A DNA stretch of 18,398 nucleotides from positions 1 through 18,398 of the forward strand of contig CAZJAX010000028.1 in assembly GCA_964543965.1 (NCBI GenBank), in the 5' to 3' direction. Position numbers and translations under genes: made by a program. A model generated the notes under the pieces. That model made no database searches. It worked only from the letters and a program-made list of their open reading frames with translations, and had not been told where the DNA came from. This stretch comes from CAMDWQ01 sp964543965 (GTDB lineage: Bacteria > Omnitrophota > Gorgyraeia > 2-02-FULL-51-18). Shown in pieces: positions 5,851-13,183 of the stretch (within the stretch, counting starts at the first letter, position 1; the number at the start of each line of letters is the position of its first letter).

Positions 5851-7245
5851 ATGAAAAAAATTTCTATTCTTTTTTGCCTCTTCCTCACCACCCTGACCGG
5901 CTCCGTTTTTTCCGCGGAGGCCCCTGCAAAGACTCAGCCGTCGCTCGTGGGCGAAGCTTTCGGAAAGCCGGTCTCAAATGAAGAGTTTGATTTTGCTTAC
6001 AAGACTTCCACGATCTTCTCGGTCACAGGCAAAGAGTCTGCGACAGAGGAGGAGCGTCGCATCGAGACCTGGAAACACATCATCCTGCTGAGGGAAGCCC
6101 TGCAGAGAAAGACCCCGCTCGAACGCGGTGAAGTCGAAAACGAGCTCTCCCGCCTCCTGAAAGAAAAAAACATCGAGTTTGGAACCTACACCTACATCCG
6201 CTGGGTCCAGCAGACGTTCGGGGAAGAGCCGGAAAAATTCGAAAAGCGGATCGAAGACCTCCTGCGTGTGAAAAAAATGGTCGACGGCATCATGAACCCT
6301 CCTAAACCCGTCATCAAGGAAGAGGATGCCAAACAGAAATTCCTGAACCAGTACAATTCGATGAATACCGAGTTCATCAACTTCCCTACGCTCGAAGAGG
6401 CGCAGGAATTCAGAAAATCGATCACTCCGGAAGAATGGGACAAAAAAAAGGCGGCCGACAAGAAATGGTGCACGCCGACGGGCCACATCTCTCTTGAGGC
6501 TGTCATCGACCTCTGGCAGGTGCCGACGCCGGATGCCTACCGCATCCATGCAATGAAGATCGATGAGATCTCGGATCCTGCCAAGATGTACAAAGGCTAC
6601 GGAGTATTCCGCCTTAAGGAGAAAAAGGACGCGGATCCTTCCGAATACAACGACAAGAAAAAAGAAGAGTACATCAAGATCCTGACGCAAGTGTACTACT
6701 ACAACATGACCCAAAAAGTGATCCAGGACATTTTCACCCGCGCGGATATGAAAGACTACCGCGTCGACAAGATCCTCGTTTTTCAGACCTCTGAGGGCGA
6801 CTTCGAGGTCCAGCTCTACACGATGGTCGCCCCGAAGGCCTGTGAGAACATGATCGCACTCGCCGAGAAGGGCTACTACGACGGGACGATCTTTCACCGC
6901 GTCATTGACCGCTTCATGATCCAGGGCGGCGATCCCACCGGCACCGGCAAGGGCGGAGAATCGATCTGGGGAAAACCTTTCGAGGACGAAGTGAACGAAC
7001 AAGTGCAGTTTGAAAAAGCCGGCATCCTCGCGATGGCCAACTCCGGAGCCAATACGAACATGAGCCAATTCTTCATCACGGTGTCGCCGAACCCCGGCCT
7101 CAACATGAAGCACACGATTTTCGGCGAAGTGATCAAAGGTTATGACGTCGTAAGAAAGATCAGTAAAACCGAGACCGGCCCGGAAGACCGGCCCGTCAAA
7201 GAACAGAAGATCAACCGGCTATTTCTTAAAAAATGGCAGACATGA
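5851..7245 (+). CDS. Secreted SurA-like chaperone fused to a cyclophilin peptidyl-prolyl isomerase
   Basis: A 464-aa exported folding factor. Order of parts: Sec signal peptide (1-22), a helical SurA/trigger-factor-like N-terminal region (about 32-165, containing the short FGKPVSNEEF strand-turn typical of SurA_N), a stretch resembling a worn parvulin domain (about 170-258, ending in YGVFRLKEKKD), a helical linker, and a C-terminal cyclophilin domain (about 308-460). Cyclophilin residues equivalent to human CypA are present: R350 (FHR), F355, Q358 (MIQGG), F407 (SQFFI) and H421 (KHTIFG). It should bind unfolded envelope or outer-membrane proteins and isomerise prolines. SurA normally carries parvulin domains, so the cyclophilin replacement is unusual. 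The TPR gene follows with a small overlap or gap. The cyclophilin call is firm; the SurA-like call rests on pattern and position. Confidence 0.85.
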   Translation: MKKISILFCLFLTTLTGSVFSAEAPAKTQPSLVGEAFGKPVSNEEFDFAYKTSTIFSVTGKESATEEERRIETWKHIILLREALQRKTPLERGEVENELSRLLKEKNIEFGTYTYIRWVQQTFGEEPEKFEKRIEDLLRVKKMVDGIMNPPKPVIKEEDAKQKFLNQYNSMNTEFINFPTLEEAQEFRKSITPEEWDKKKAADKKWCTPTGHISLEAVIDLWQVPTPDAYRIHAMKIDEISDPAKMYKGYGVFRLKEKKDADPSEYNDKKKEEYIKILTQVYYYNMTQKVIQDIFTRADMKDYRVDKILVFQTSEGDFEVQLYTMVAPKACENMIALAEKGYYDGTIFHRVIDRFMIQGGDPTGTGKGGESIWGKPFEDEVNEQVQFEKAGILAMANSGANTNMSQFFITVSPNPGLNMKHTIFGEVIKGYDVVRKISKTETGPEDRPVKEQKINRLFLKKWQT

Positions 7246-7268
7246 GCACCCAGGAGAAAAGCGGCCCT

Positions 7269-7955
7269 ATGAAAAAAATGACCTTGTTGCCCATGATAGC
7301 TCTCGGGCTTTTTATCTCCGCCTCAGGTGTCTGCGGCCCGCTTGAAGATGCGATCACAAAAGGCAACGAGTGGGTGCAGAAAAAGGATTATGATAAGGCC
7401 GTCGTGGAATATGAGCGTGCGGTCAAGATCGACCCCAAGAGCGCCAAGGCTTATCTGCTGCTCGGCCTGACATATGCCAATACCGGCAAACTCGACCTCG
7501 CCGTGAAAAACAGCTCCTACTCCGTGGTTCTCGAGCCCTCTTATGCCGGCTATCACAACCTAGGCCTTATATACGCCAATAAGGGCGATTACGAGAAAGC
7601 CAAGGAGGCATACAACAAAGCGCTGGGTATCAATGCGGCGAGTTTCCGCGCCTGGTACGAACTCGGTTTACTTGAGGCCGGGAACGGCTACTTCAAGGAA
7701 GCGGTCGACAGCTATAAGAAGGCTGTGGAGCTCAATCCCGCTTTCCCTGAAGCCCACCTAGGGCTGGGAAGCGCCAGCTACTGGAACGGCGATAGGGCCG
7801 CGGCGATGGCAGAAGTCGAAGCGCTGAGAGGATTGAAACACAAGAACGAAGCGGACGCGCTTGAAAACTGGATCAACGATAAAGAAGCCAAAAAAGCCGC
7901 AAAATCATCTCCGGACGCGGCCGCCCAGAAGACCCCCGAAACCCCGAAAGTCTAA
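7269..7955 (+). CDS. Exported TPR-repeat protein
   Basis: From ATG 7269 the product is 228 aa: a signal peptide (MKKMTLLPMIALGLFISA), then about five tetratricopeptide repeats. They are recognisable from the spacing of A/G and aromatic residues in DYDKAVVEYERAVKIDPKSA, YHNLGLIYANKGDYEKAKEA, FRAWYELGLLEAGNGYFKEA and the following EAHLGLGSASYWNGDRAAAM. A charged Lys/Ala/Pro tail ends the protein. TPR domains are protein-docking scaffolds; an envelope role beside the upstream chaperone is plausible. The frame is open from an ATG at 7233 (overlapping the previous gene by 13 nt), but 7269 gives a proper signal peptide and has AGGAG 12 nt upstream. Cys22 after SGV is not a convincing lipobox. Its stop overlaps the convergent gspM stop. 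Confidence 0.82.
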   Translation: MKKMTLLPMIALGLFISASGVCGPLEDAITKGNEWVQKKDYDKAVVEYERAVKIDPKSAKAYLLLGLTYANTGKLDLAVKNSSYSVVLEPSYAGYHNLGLIYANKGDYEKAKEAYNKALGINAASFRAWYELGLLEAGNGYFKEAVDSYKKAVELNPAFPEAHLGLGSASYWNGDRAAAMAEVEALRGLKHKNEADALENWINDKEAKKAAKSSPDAAAQKTPETPKV

Positions 7956-8509
7956 GACAGTATCGTTTTTGAGACGGTCATCCCGCAGCGCGCGACGGTA
8001 GCCTCTTTGTTTTTAGGCTCGATCGCATACTTCTCGATCTTGAGGAAACCGGGGAACGTCTCGATCCGGTAGAAAAATCCCACGATCTCTTCCATGCGTC
8101 CTTCGCACTCGAGCGTGGCGATATATTTACGGGTCTCCGACTCCTTGGCGGGCTTTGAAGCGCCCGGCTTCACATATAGAAGGCTCACCGATGCCTGGCC
8201 CGCTAGAGTCTCTAGGTCCTTCAGGAAAACCGTCATCTCCTCCTCCGTCGACTTCGCTTTCACCGAATAGTTGGCGTATTGCTTGATCTCGGCGGAGATC
8301 TGGTCTTTGCGCAGAAGCACGTGAAGACTTTTTTTGATGGCGGTTTCCTGGTCGCGAGTATGCGTGTCCAATTGCCGCATCTGGTGATAAACGCGTCCGA
8401 CGATAAGCTGGTCGATCATCACGACAAGGATCACGGCAGCTGCGATGCCCAGCGCGATCTTGTCTCTCTTGGTCAAACGTGAATACCAATCGATCAATTT
8501 TTTCATCAT
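7952..8509 (-). CDS. gspM: T2SS GspM / PilO-like inner-membrane platform protein
   Basis: A 185-aa bitopic membrane protein: a short basic cytoplasmic start (KKLIDWYSRLTKRDK), one transmembrane helix (about 16-38, ALGIAAAVILVVMIDQLIV), a coiled-coil stretch (about 40-90), then a small periplasmic alpha/beta domain with the ferredoxin-like pattern seen in PilO/GspM (SLLYVKPG; IVGFFYRIETFPGFLKIEKY). GspM/PilO pairs with GspL/PilN to hold the secretion ATPase at the membrane. Sequence identity in this family is low, so the call rests on architecture and on being last in the operon, directly after the gspL-type gene. The start: GTG 8512, ATG 8509 and ATG 8506 are in a row; GGAG lies 7 nt before ATG 8509, the best spacing. 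Four nt separate it from the gspL stop. Confidence 0.8.
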   Translation of the reverse strand: MMKKLIDWYSRLTKRDKIALGIAAAVILVVMIDQLIVGRVYHQMRQLDTHTRDQETAIKKSLHVLLRKDQISAEIKQYANYSVKAKSTEEEMTVFLKDLETLAGQASVSLLYVKPGASKPAKESETRKYIATLECEGRMEEIVGFFYRIETFPGFLKIEKYAIEPKNKEATVARCGMTVSKTILS

Positions 8510-8513
8510 CACA

Positions 8514-9971
8514 TCACTCCCCTACCTGCGTGGCGATCTCAAAATCCACGACGTCCCGTCCGTCTTCGCTGCGCATCGTCACGTACTTGGTCTTCACTTC
8601 TTTGAATAGCTTCGATTTTTCGAGGCTCGTCACGAACGAAAAGACCGACTTCATCGCGGCGGACGTCCCCTTGAACGTGAACTTGCGCTCGTCATAGCGC
8701 AGATCGCTGAGCTTGACGTCGTTGGGCACCACGTCATACAGCGCTGACAGCGCCTGGAGAGAATAGCCGCGCTCAGCGAGATTTTTCTTGATCAGCTGGA
8801 TCTTCTCGAAGTTGCGTTCAAGCTCTTTGGCGTCTTCCATCACTGTTTTGTAGCGGGCTGTCAAATTATTCAGATATAGATTCTTGAGATAAATCTTGGT
8901 GGCGAAAAACAGGAAGATGGCGGCCAGGAATATGATCACCAGGACACCCAGCTTCATCATCTCTTTGCCCCGGACCTCCAGCTGCATTTTGAACTTCTGC
9001 TCATCCGAGGTGAGATCTATCTTCATCCGGTCAAAAAGAAGCAGCGGCGCGATCACATTAAAAAATGATACTTTTGTAGAAGAGGAGGCTACGGCCTTCG
9101 CCTTTTCGGATATAGGGAAATAATTGAAATACATGGTGTGTTTAATGGGCATGTTGAGCGTGTGCCGGAACAGCTCATCGAGCTCGCTGACTTCACCGAC
9201 CACGCCGGTGAGTACGAGCTGGGAAGGCAGAAGCCCTCCCTCATCATGAATATAGGCGTCGAGCGACTTTTGAAGCTCGTCCATGAACTGGTCGCCGTAG
9301 ATCTCCTTTTCGGCGAAAAGGTGCGACGCTCCGATCGGAATGCCGCGCATAAAGTGAATACGTCCCTTGCGTATCACATTGAACGAGGTGAACGAGTCGT
9401 CCATATGCACGACCGCGACGGTCTGGTCGCCGGTCTCGGCGCCCAGGATCTTCGCGCACGCGTGGCAGATGCCCTCCGATGAAAAGAATACCTTAGCGGG
9501 TTCTAGACGCGCCCTCTGCAGGATCTTGGTCTGGCGCACGACGATGTCGCGCGGCGCGATCACAAGAAGCACCTTCGTATAGCTTTCACGGACGACGCCG
9601 AGAGCCAGCATGTCGATGATGATCTCTGAGCGCGAATAAGGGGTATGACGGCTGGCCTGCAGGCTCACGATCTCCTTGATCTCTTCCTGGTCGCGGGACG
9701 GGATCTCGATAATGCGCGTGATGAGCGCGTTCAGAGGAACGCAGATATAAGCTCTCGGGTCTGTGAGCTTCAGCTCCGCGACCTTTTTTGCGATGAGCGC
9801 GGCGATATCATCGTCGCTCATACCATGGACTTCCGAGACGGAGAGGTTCACGACCTCTCGCTTCAGCCCTGAGAGGCGCACGTGAACGATCTTCAGCCTC
9901 TCTTCGTTTAAGTCGAAGCCGAGGAGGTCCTGGGGACCCTTTTTCTTGAATAATTTCAGCTTGAAGGCCAT
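8514..9971 (-). CDS. gspL: T2SS GspL-type protein, PilM-like ATPase-fold domain joined to PilN-like domain
   Basis: A 485-aa protein. Residues about 12-315 form an actin/ASKHA-fold cytoplasmic domain of PilM type (LLGFDLNEERLKIVHV start; AVVHMDDSFTSFNVI phosphate-loop-like strand; QLVLTGVVGEVSELDE near the end). One transmembrane helix follows at 341-361, then a PilN-like periplasmic part with a coiled coil (365-400) and a compact alpha/beta domain (LSDLRYDERKFTFKGTSAAM and following). In type IV pili PilM and PilN are separate; in T2SS they are merged as GspL, which recruits GspE. Here the cytoplasmic half looks closer to PilM than to proteobacterial GspL. It overlaps gspK by 16 nt. No good ribosome site is visible, which suggests translational coupling. 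Confidence 0.85.
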   Translation of the reverse strand: MAFKLKLFKKKGPQDLLGFDLNEERLKIVHVRLSGLKREVVNLSVSEVHGMSDDDIAALIAKKVAELKLTDPRAYICVPLNALITRIIEIPSRDQEEIKEIVSLQASRHTPYSRSEIIIDMLALGVVRESYTKVLLVIAPRDIVVRQTKILQRARLEPAKVFFSSEGICHACAKILGAETGDQTVAVVHMDDSFTSFNVIRKGRIHFMRGIPIGASHLFAEKEIYGDQFMDELQKSLDAYIHDEGGLLPSQLVLTGVVGEVSELDELFRHTLNMPIKHTMYFNYFPISEKAKAVASSSTKVSFFNVIAPLLLFDRMKIDLTSDEQKFKMQLEVRGKEMMKLGVLVIIFLAAIFLFFATKIYLKNLYLNNLTARYKTVMEDAKELERNFEKIQLIKKNLAERGYSLQALSALYDVVPNDVKLSDLRYDERKFTFKGTSAAMKSVFSFVTSLEKSKLFKEVKTKYVTMRSEDGRDVVDFEIATQVGE

Positions 9972-11008
9972 ATAATTTCGGATGCCTTTACGTAATGAAT
10001 TTTACCGTCCCCGCCGATCACGGCTTCCATCTCGAGCGAAGGCCCGGTTTCACTGATGGAGGCCCGGCACTTCACCGAAAAAAAAGCAGAGGCGGTGCCG
10101 AGCTTGCCTCCCTCGGCGAGGGTATTGAGCGTCTGCGCTTCGATGTCATTCAATCCCAGAATTTTCGTCAGGCTTGACGCGATCGAAGACGAAACCGCTA
10201 TATAACCGTCGTCCGCCGTCCCGTCGGCGCCGTCAGCTCCTTTGCGGAACGTCAGCATCCTCTCCGCAAGAGTCGGCCCGATGCCGAGCGCCAAAAACGC
10301 TTCCTTCGAGGCTGTGTTGATATTGACGGAACCCGGCCCATAGACGGTCACCGAATCTTTGATTTTATCAAATATAGCACGATTTACGCCTTTGACCAGC
10401 AACAACTCGTCGATGATCTCAAAAGGGGCGTCCTTGGCCTTATAAGGCTGGCGCAAGTCGCCGTAGTGATCCGTTTCAGCGCCTAGAGTCGGGTGGCTCA
10501 GCGCCGAGTCAGCATCTCTCCAATCGACGACGGCGTAAGCGATCTCTTCGGCGGTGTCACGGTCAAGGCCTTGAAAACTTTCGATGAGGCGCACGAGGGT
10601 CGGAGCATCGGCTGTGTTGAGGTTGATCTTTCCCGATTCATCTTTCAGACCGTACACGATACGCCGCTTGGCGTCGTAGTGGCTCACCGGCCCCGCGTCA
10701 TAGCCGATGCTGAAATAGCCTTGCTCAACCCGGATGTTCCGAAATGCGGAAATATTGTCCGCCCATGGATCGGAGAGCGTATGGAATAGCTGCGCGGGAT
10801 CCATCCCTTTAAGGACTGCCCGGGCTTGCTCAACGCCTGAAAGCGCTATCGCGTGTAAGCGGCTGTGCGCGGTGAAGCGGTTCAAAAGCGTCGCCTTCTG
10901 ACGCGCTCCGGCCGCGATAGAAACGGACAGGATAGATAAAAATGACACCGCCCACAGCGCAAGGATCAGGATGCTGCCGCTCTCGCGGCGGAAAATTCCG
11001 GTGCGCAT
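9956..11008 (-). CDS. gspK: T2SS minor pseudopilin GspK
   Basis: A 350-aa minor pseudopilin that caps the pseudopilus tip with GspI and GspJ. The prepilin leader RRESG is followed by the hydrophobic SILILALWAVSFLSIL, with cleavage expected after G11. As in known GspK there is no Glu at +5. The large globular part contains the two helix-hairpin-helix-like stretches diagnostic of GspK: INLNTADAPTLVRLIESFQG and VNINTASKEAFLALGIGPTL. An insert GADGADGTADDG resembles the calcium-binding loop region. ATG 11008 lies 2 nt after the gspJ stop; a TTG at 11014 two codons earlier is possible. Neither has a clear Shine-Dalgarno, so coupling to gspJ is likely. Confidence 0.92.
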   Translation of the reverse strand: MRTGIFRRESGSILILALWAVSFLSILSVSIAAGARQKATLLNRFTAHSRLHAIALSGVEQARAVLKGMDPAQLFHTLSDPWADNISAFRNIRVEQGYFSIGYDAGPVSHYDAKRRIVYGLKDESGKINLNTADAPTLVRLIESFQGLDRDTAEEIAYAVVDWRDADSALSHPTLGAETDHYGDLRQPYKAKDAPFEIIDELLLVKGVNRAIFDKIKDSVTVYGPGSVNINTASKEAFLALGIGPTLAERMLTFRKGADGADGTADDGYIAVSSSIASSLTKILGLNDIEAQTLNTLAEGGKLGTASAFFSVKCRASISETGPSLEMEAVIGGDGKIHYVKASEIIWPSS

Positions 11009-11010
11009 GA

Positions 11011-11607
11011 TCAACCGCTGCCGACCGGGACAGGAAATGTCTTCGTGACAGGCTTCCTCTGCCCGTTTTCGCTGATGACCATCCGAAACCTCACGGCGAC
11101 AGGAAGTTCCTTGGCTTTGGGATCCAACTCATAGACCCAGCGGTAATTCTTTTCCAGGGGATCACGGACAAAATAGCTTATCTCGAGCGACTCTACGCCT
11201 CGCAGCATGACCTTGTCGATCCCCGCGCCGTCCGCGGCCCATTGGCTTAGGTTTTTCGTCGTCCTGACGATCTGTTTATGGTTCCCGTCGTACGAATACC
11301 GCGTCTGCCCGAAACCCCGGTCCCCTCCGAGCGCGGCATCCGTCTTGACAGGCCCGGCAAAAAAGACCTCCGACGCGCTGCCCTCGAACGGGATCGCGGC
11401 ATATTTGAAGGCCTGCTCAAAATCGACCGAAGCTCTTTGGAAAAAGATCTGGGTGTCTTCGGAAAAACGCTGTCTTTCGGTGAACTGCCACAGGCGCAGT
11501 CCGGAGCTGAAATTGGCGTAGATGACAAATGCGATCACTGGCACCAGCACGGAGACGATCAAGAGCTCCATGAGCGAGAAGCCGTTTTGACCGCGGCGCT
11601 TCATCAT
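11011..11607 (-). CDS. gspJ: T2SS minor pseudopilin GspJ
   Basis: A 198-aa type IV pilin-like protein. The leader MMKRRGQNG is cut before the FSLMELLIVSVLVPVIAF helix, giving the usual Phe+1 and Glu+5 (E14). The remainder is a beta-rich globular domain; the late SLEISYFVRD stretch is typical of GspJ, which joins GspI and GspK in the tip complex. The frame is open for another 73 codons upstream, but that extension is Arg-rich, lies antisense to nothing useful, and falls inside gspI in another frame. ATG 11607 overlaps the gspI stop in the ATGA arrangement (11607-11604), the usual sign of reinitiation. ATG 11604 is also possible. Confidence 0.9.
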   Translation of the reverse strand: MMKRRGQNGFSLMELLIVSVLVPVIAFVIYANFSSGLRLWQFTERQRFSEDTQIFFQRASVDFEQAFKYAAIPFEGSASEVFFAGPVKTDAALGGDRGFGQTRYSYDGNHKQIVRTTKNLSQWAADGAGIDKVMLRGVESLEISYFVRDPLEKNYRWVYELDPKAKELPVAVRFRMVISENGQRKPVTKTFPVPVGSG

Positions 11608-12005
11608 GACTTGGGGACGCTGTTGGCGTAGAGCTCGCGCTGCGTCTGCACTGTGCTGCCGCCTTCGAGCCAGAGAACTTTGATGCTCAGCGAGTACACG
11701 TCGGACAAGCTCAGCGGACGCGCCTCGGCGGTCCAGGAATACTCCCTGTCCGACACCTTGAATACGCCGACACCCTCCCCGGGCGACGGGTCGTCGGAAT
11801 AAAAAAGCTGTTCTTTGACATCCCACATTTTTTCATCGATCCATTGCTGGGCGTCCAAGGTCCTCGAGACCCGCGAAAGCAGCGCCGCGGACCGCAAAAA
11901 CCCTCCCTGAATGACCACGAGCGTGACCGAAAGTACGGTGACGGCGATCATGACCTCGATCAGCGTAAATCCCGCGTATCCCTTAGTCCCAGTTCTTGAC
12001 GTCAT
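11604..12005 (-). CDS. gspI: T2SS minor pseudopilin GspI
   Basis: A 133-aa pseudopilin with leader MTSRTGTKGYAG, cleavage before FTLIEVMIAVTVLSVTLVVI, and Glu+5 (E17). The short globular domain with a paired-strand C terminus (SLSIKVLWLEGG) fits GspI or GspV-type minor pseudopilins. It should nucleate the tip complex with GspJ and GspK. ATG 12005 is chosen because AGGAAA lies 6 nt upstream and it gives a compact leader; the open frame reaches 12047 but would add an odd 14 residues before it. It overlaps the end of gspG by 23 nt. gspH, usually found between gspG and gspI, is absent here. Confidence 0.88.
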   Translation of the reverse strand: MTSRTGTKGYAGFTLIEVMIAVTVLSVTLVVIQGGFLRSAALLSRVSRTLDAQQWIDEKMWDVKEQLFYSDDPSPGEGVGVFKVSDREYSWTAEARPLSLSDVYSLSIKVLWLEGGSTVQTQRELYANSVPKS

Positions 12006-12387
12006 CGGCGCTTTCCTGGCCGTCGCGGCCCAGCGAATATAGATCATAGTCGTATGTCCGGTGGACGCCCGGGCTCTTATACAAGTATTCCCTGCCCCAT
12101 GGATCTATCGGCTTCTTTTCAAGATAGGGTCCGTTCCAGTTGTTGGCGTCCGAGGGCTTGGTCAGAAGCGCGGAAAGACCCTGGTCTCCCGCGGGAAATT
12201 TACCGTTGTCCAGTTCGTAAAGCTTCAAACCGGTCGCGATATTGGTGCTGATGTCGGCCTGAGCGGCCGCTACTTTTGCCTGCTCGGAGCGTCCGGCCAG
12301 CCGCGGCGTCACCATCGCCACAAGCGCGCCGATGATGATCACGACCAGCATGAGCTCGATCAGCGTGAATCCGCTATTTTTTTTCAT
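11983..12387 (-). CDS. gspG: T2SS major pseudopilin GspG
   Basis: The pseudopilus shaft subunit, 134 aa from ATG 12387. The leader MKKNSG is cut before FTLIELMLVVIIIGALVAMV, with Phe+1 and Glu+5 (E11). The GspG hallmarks follow: GLKLYELDNGKFPAGDQGL, the NWNGPYLEKKPIDPWGREYL block, and a C-terminal DYDLYSLGRDGQESADDVKN that carries the acidic calcium-binding loop. An ATG three codons earlier (12396) is preceded immediately by the GGGGG ribosome site (12397-12401), too close to use; ATG 12387 has a 9-nt spacing and so is preferred. It lies 13 nt after the metallopeptidase stop. This is the clearest marker that the operon is T2SS-type rather than a type IV pilus. Confidence 0.96.
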   Translation of the reverse strand: MKKNSGFTLIELMLVVIIIGALVAMVTPRLAGRSEQAKVAAAQADISTNIATGLKLYELDNGKFPAGDQGLSALLTKPSDANNWNGPYLEKKPIDPWGREYLYKSPGVHRTYDYDLYSLGRDGQESADDVKNWD

Positions 12388-12400
12388 TTTCTTCATCCCC

Positions 12401-13183
12401 CTATTTTTTTACGTTTTCGACGATGTCTTTTTTCCAGGCCGCTTCCAGCAGCGTCAGGCTTCCGATGGATCCCGGATAAGCCGAGCGCAGGGCGGAATTC
12501 AAGTCCTTGCCGTCCCGGAGCTGGCGGCAAAATGCTGTGAAGGAATTGGCGCCATGCTTTCGGATCAGAAAATCCACGAGAGTCACGGCCTGCATGTAAA
12601 AATGATGCACCTTTTCTTCCGTGAAACCGCTCAGATCCTGGATCGCGGTCAGCTCCTTCAATGAAAGGCTGAGTCCGTTCTGAAAAAGATAGGCCGCCGC
12701 GTCCCTCGCAACGGCGCGCTTCTTGGGCTCCTCCCATTGTGCGACGCCCTCGTCGATCCATAGCGGCACTTCGCCCTTAAAGCCCACGAAGTCCCTGAAG
12801 ATCAGGTGTGTCAGCTCATGCGGCAGAAGGCCGTCCAGAAAAAACTCGCTCTGCCGGTAGGACAAGATCCGCTTTCCGAAATAGTCGGCCATCCCGTGGG
12901 ACCAGTCCGGCTGCCCCGAATCCTTCTGAAATTCCAGCTTCGTCGGATAAATATAGATCTTTACCCGGTTTTCCCACTGCCAGAAATTCGAGTAGCGCGG
13001 ATAACCGAGATCAGAAGCGATCTGGCCGTAATACAGCTCGGCCCGGCGTGCCGTTTCGCGGGCGAACTTCTCGTCGCCTGAATAATAAACCAAAAAATGA
13101 TCGCCCTTGATCTCCTGCCAGTCGGCGGCTGCCGGAGACGCGGCGGCCAGAAAGATCAGCGCCGCGGCTAGACGACGGATCAT
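12401..13183 (-). CDS. Secreted HExxH metallopeptidase (peptidase MA-like gluzincin)
   Basis: A 260-aa exported protein: signal peptide (MIRRLAAALIFLAAASPAAA, cut near 20), then a zinc-protease domain. The zinc motif HELTH is at 122-126, with the presumed third ligand Glu145 in LWIDEGVAQW, the gluzincin arrangement seen in the peptidase MA-like family. A preceding KIYIYPTKLEFQ strand and DWSHGMADYFGKRILSY also fit that family. It contains no membrane anchor beyond the signal. The gene starts within the gspF stop (TAATG) and ends 13 nt before gspG, so it is a built-in member of the secretion operon. It may be cargo, a processing enzyme or a periplasmic quality-control factor; none of these can be decided from the sequence. 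The fold call is good; the substrate is unknown. Confidence 0.82.
   Translation of the reverse strand: MIRRLAAALIFLAAASPAAADWQEIKGDHFLVYYSGDEKFARETARRAELYYGQIASDLGYPRYSNFWQWENRVKIYIYPTKLEFQKDSGQPDWSHGMADYFGKRILSYRQSEFFLDGLLPHELTHLIFRDFVGFKGEVPLWIDEGVAQWEEPKKRAVARDAAAYLFQNGLSLSLKELTAIQDLSGFTEEKVHHFYMQAVTLVDFLIRKHGANSFTAFCRQLRDGKDLNSALRSAYPGSIGSLTLLEAAWKKDIVENVKK

Noticed and set aside
5974..7113. Minus-strand open frame of 379 codons
   Set aside because: It is antisense to the SurA-like/cyclophilin gene; its composition (Phe/Leu/Asp/Val-rich) mirrors the opposite strand and shows no family motif.
11608..11826. 73-codon N-terminal extension of gspJ
   Set aside because: The extension is Arg/Ala-rich, lies inside gspI in another frame and would bury the prepilin leader, which must be near the N terminus for processing.
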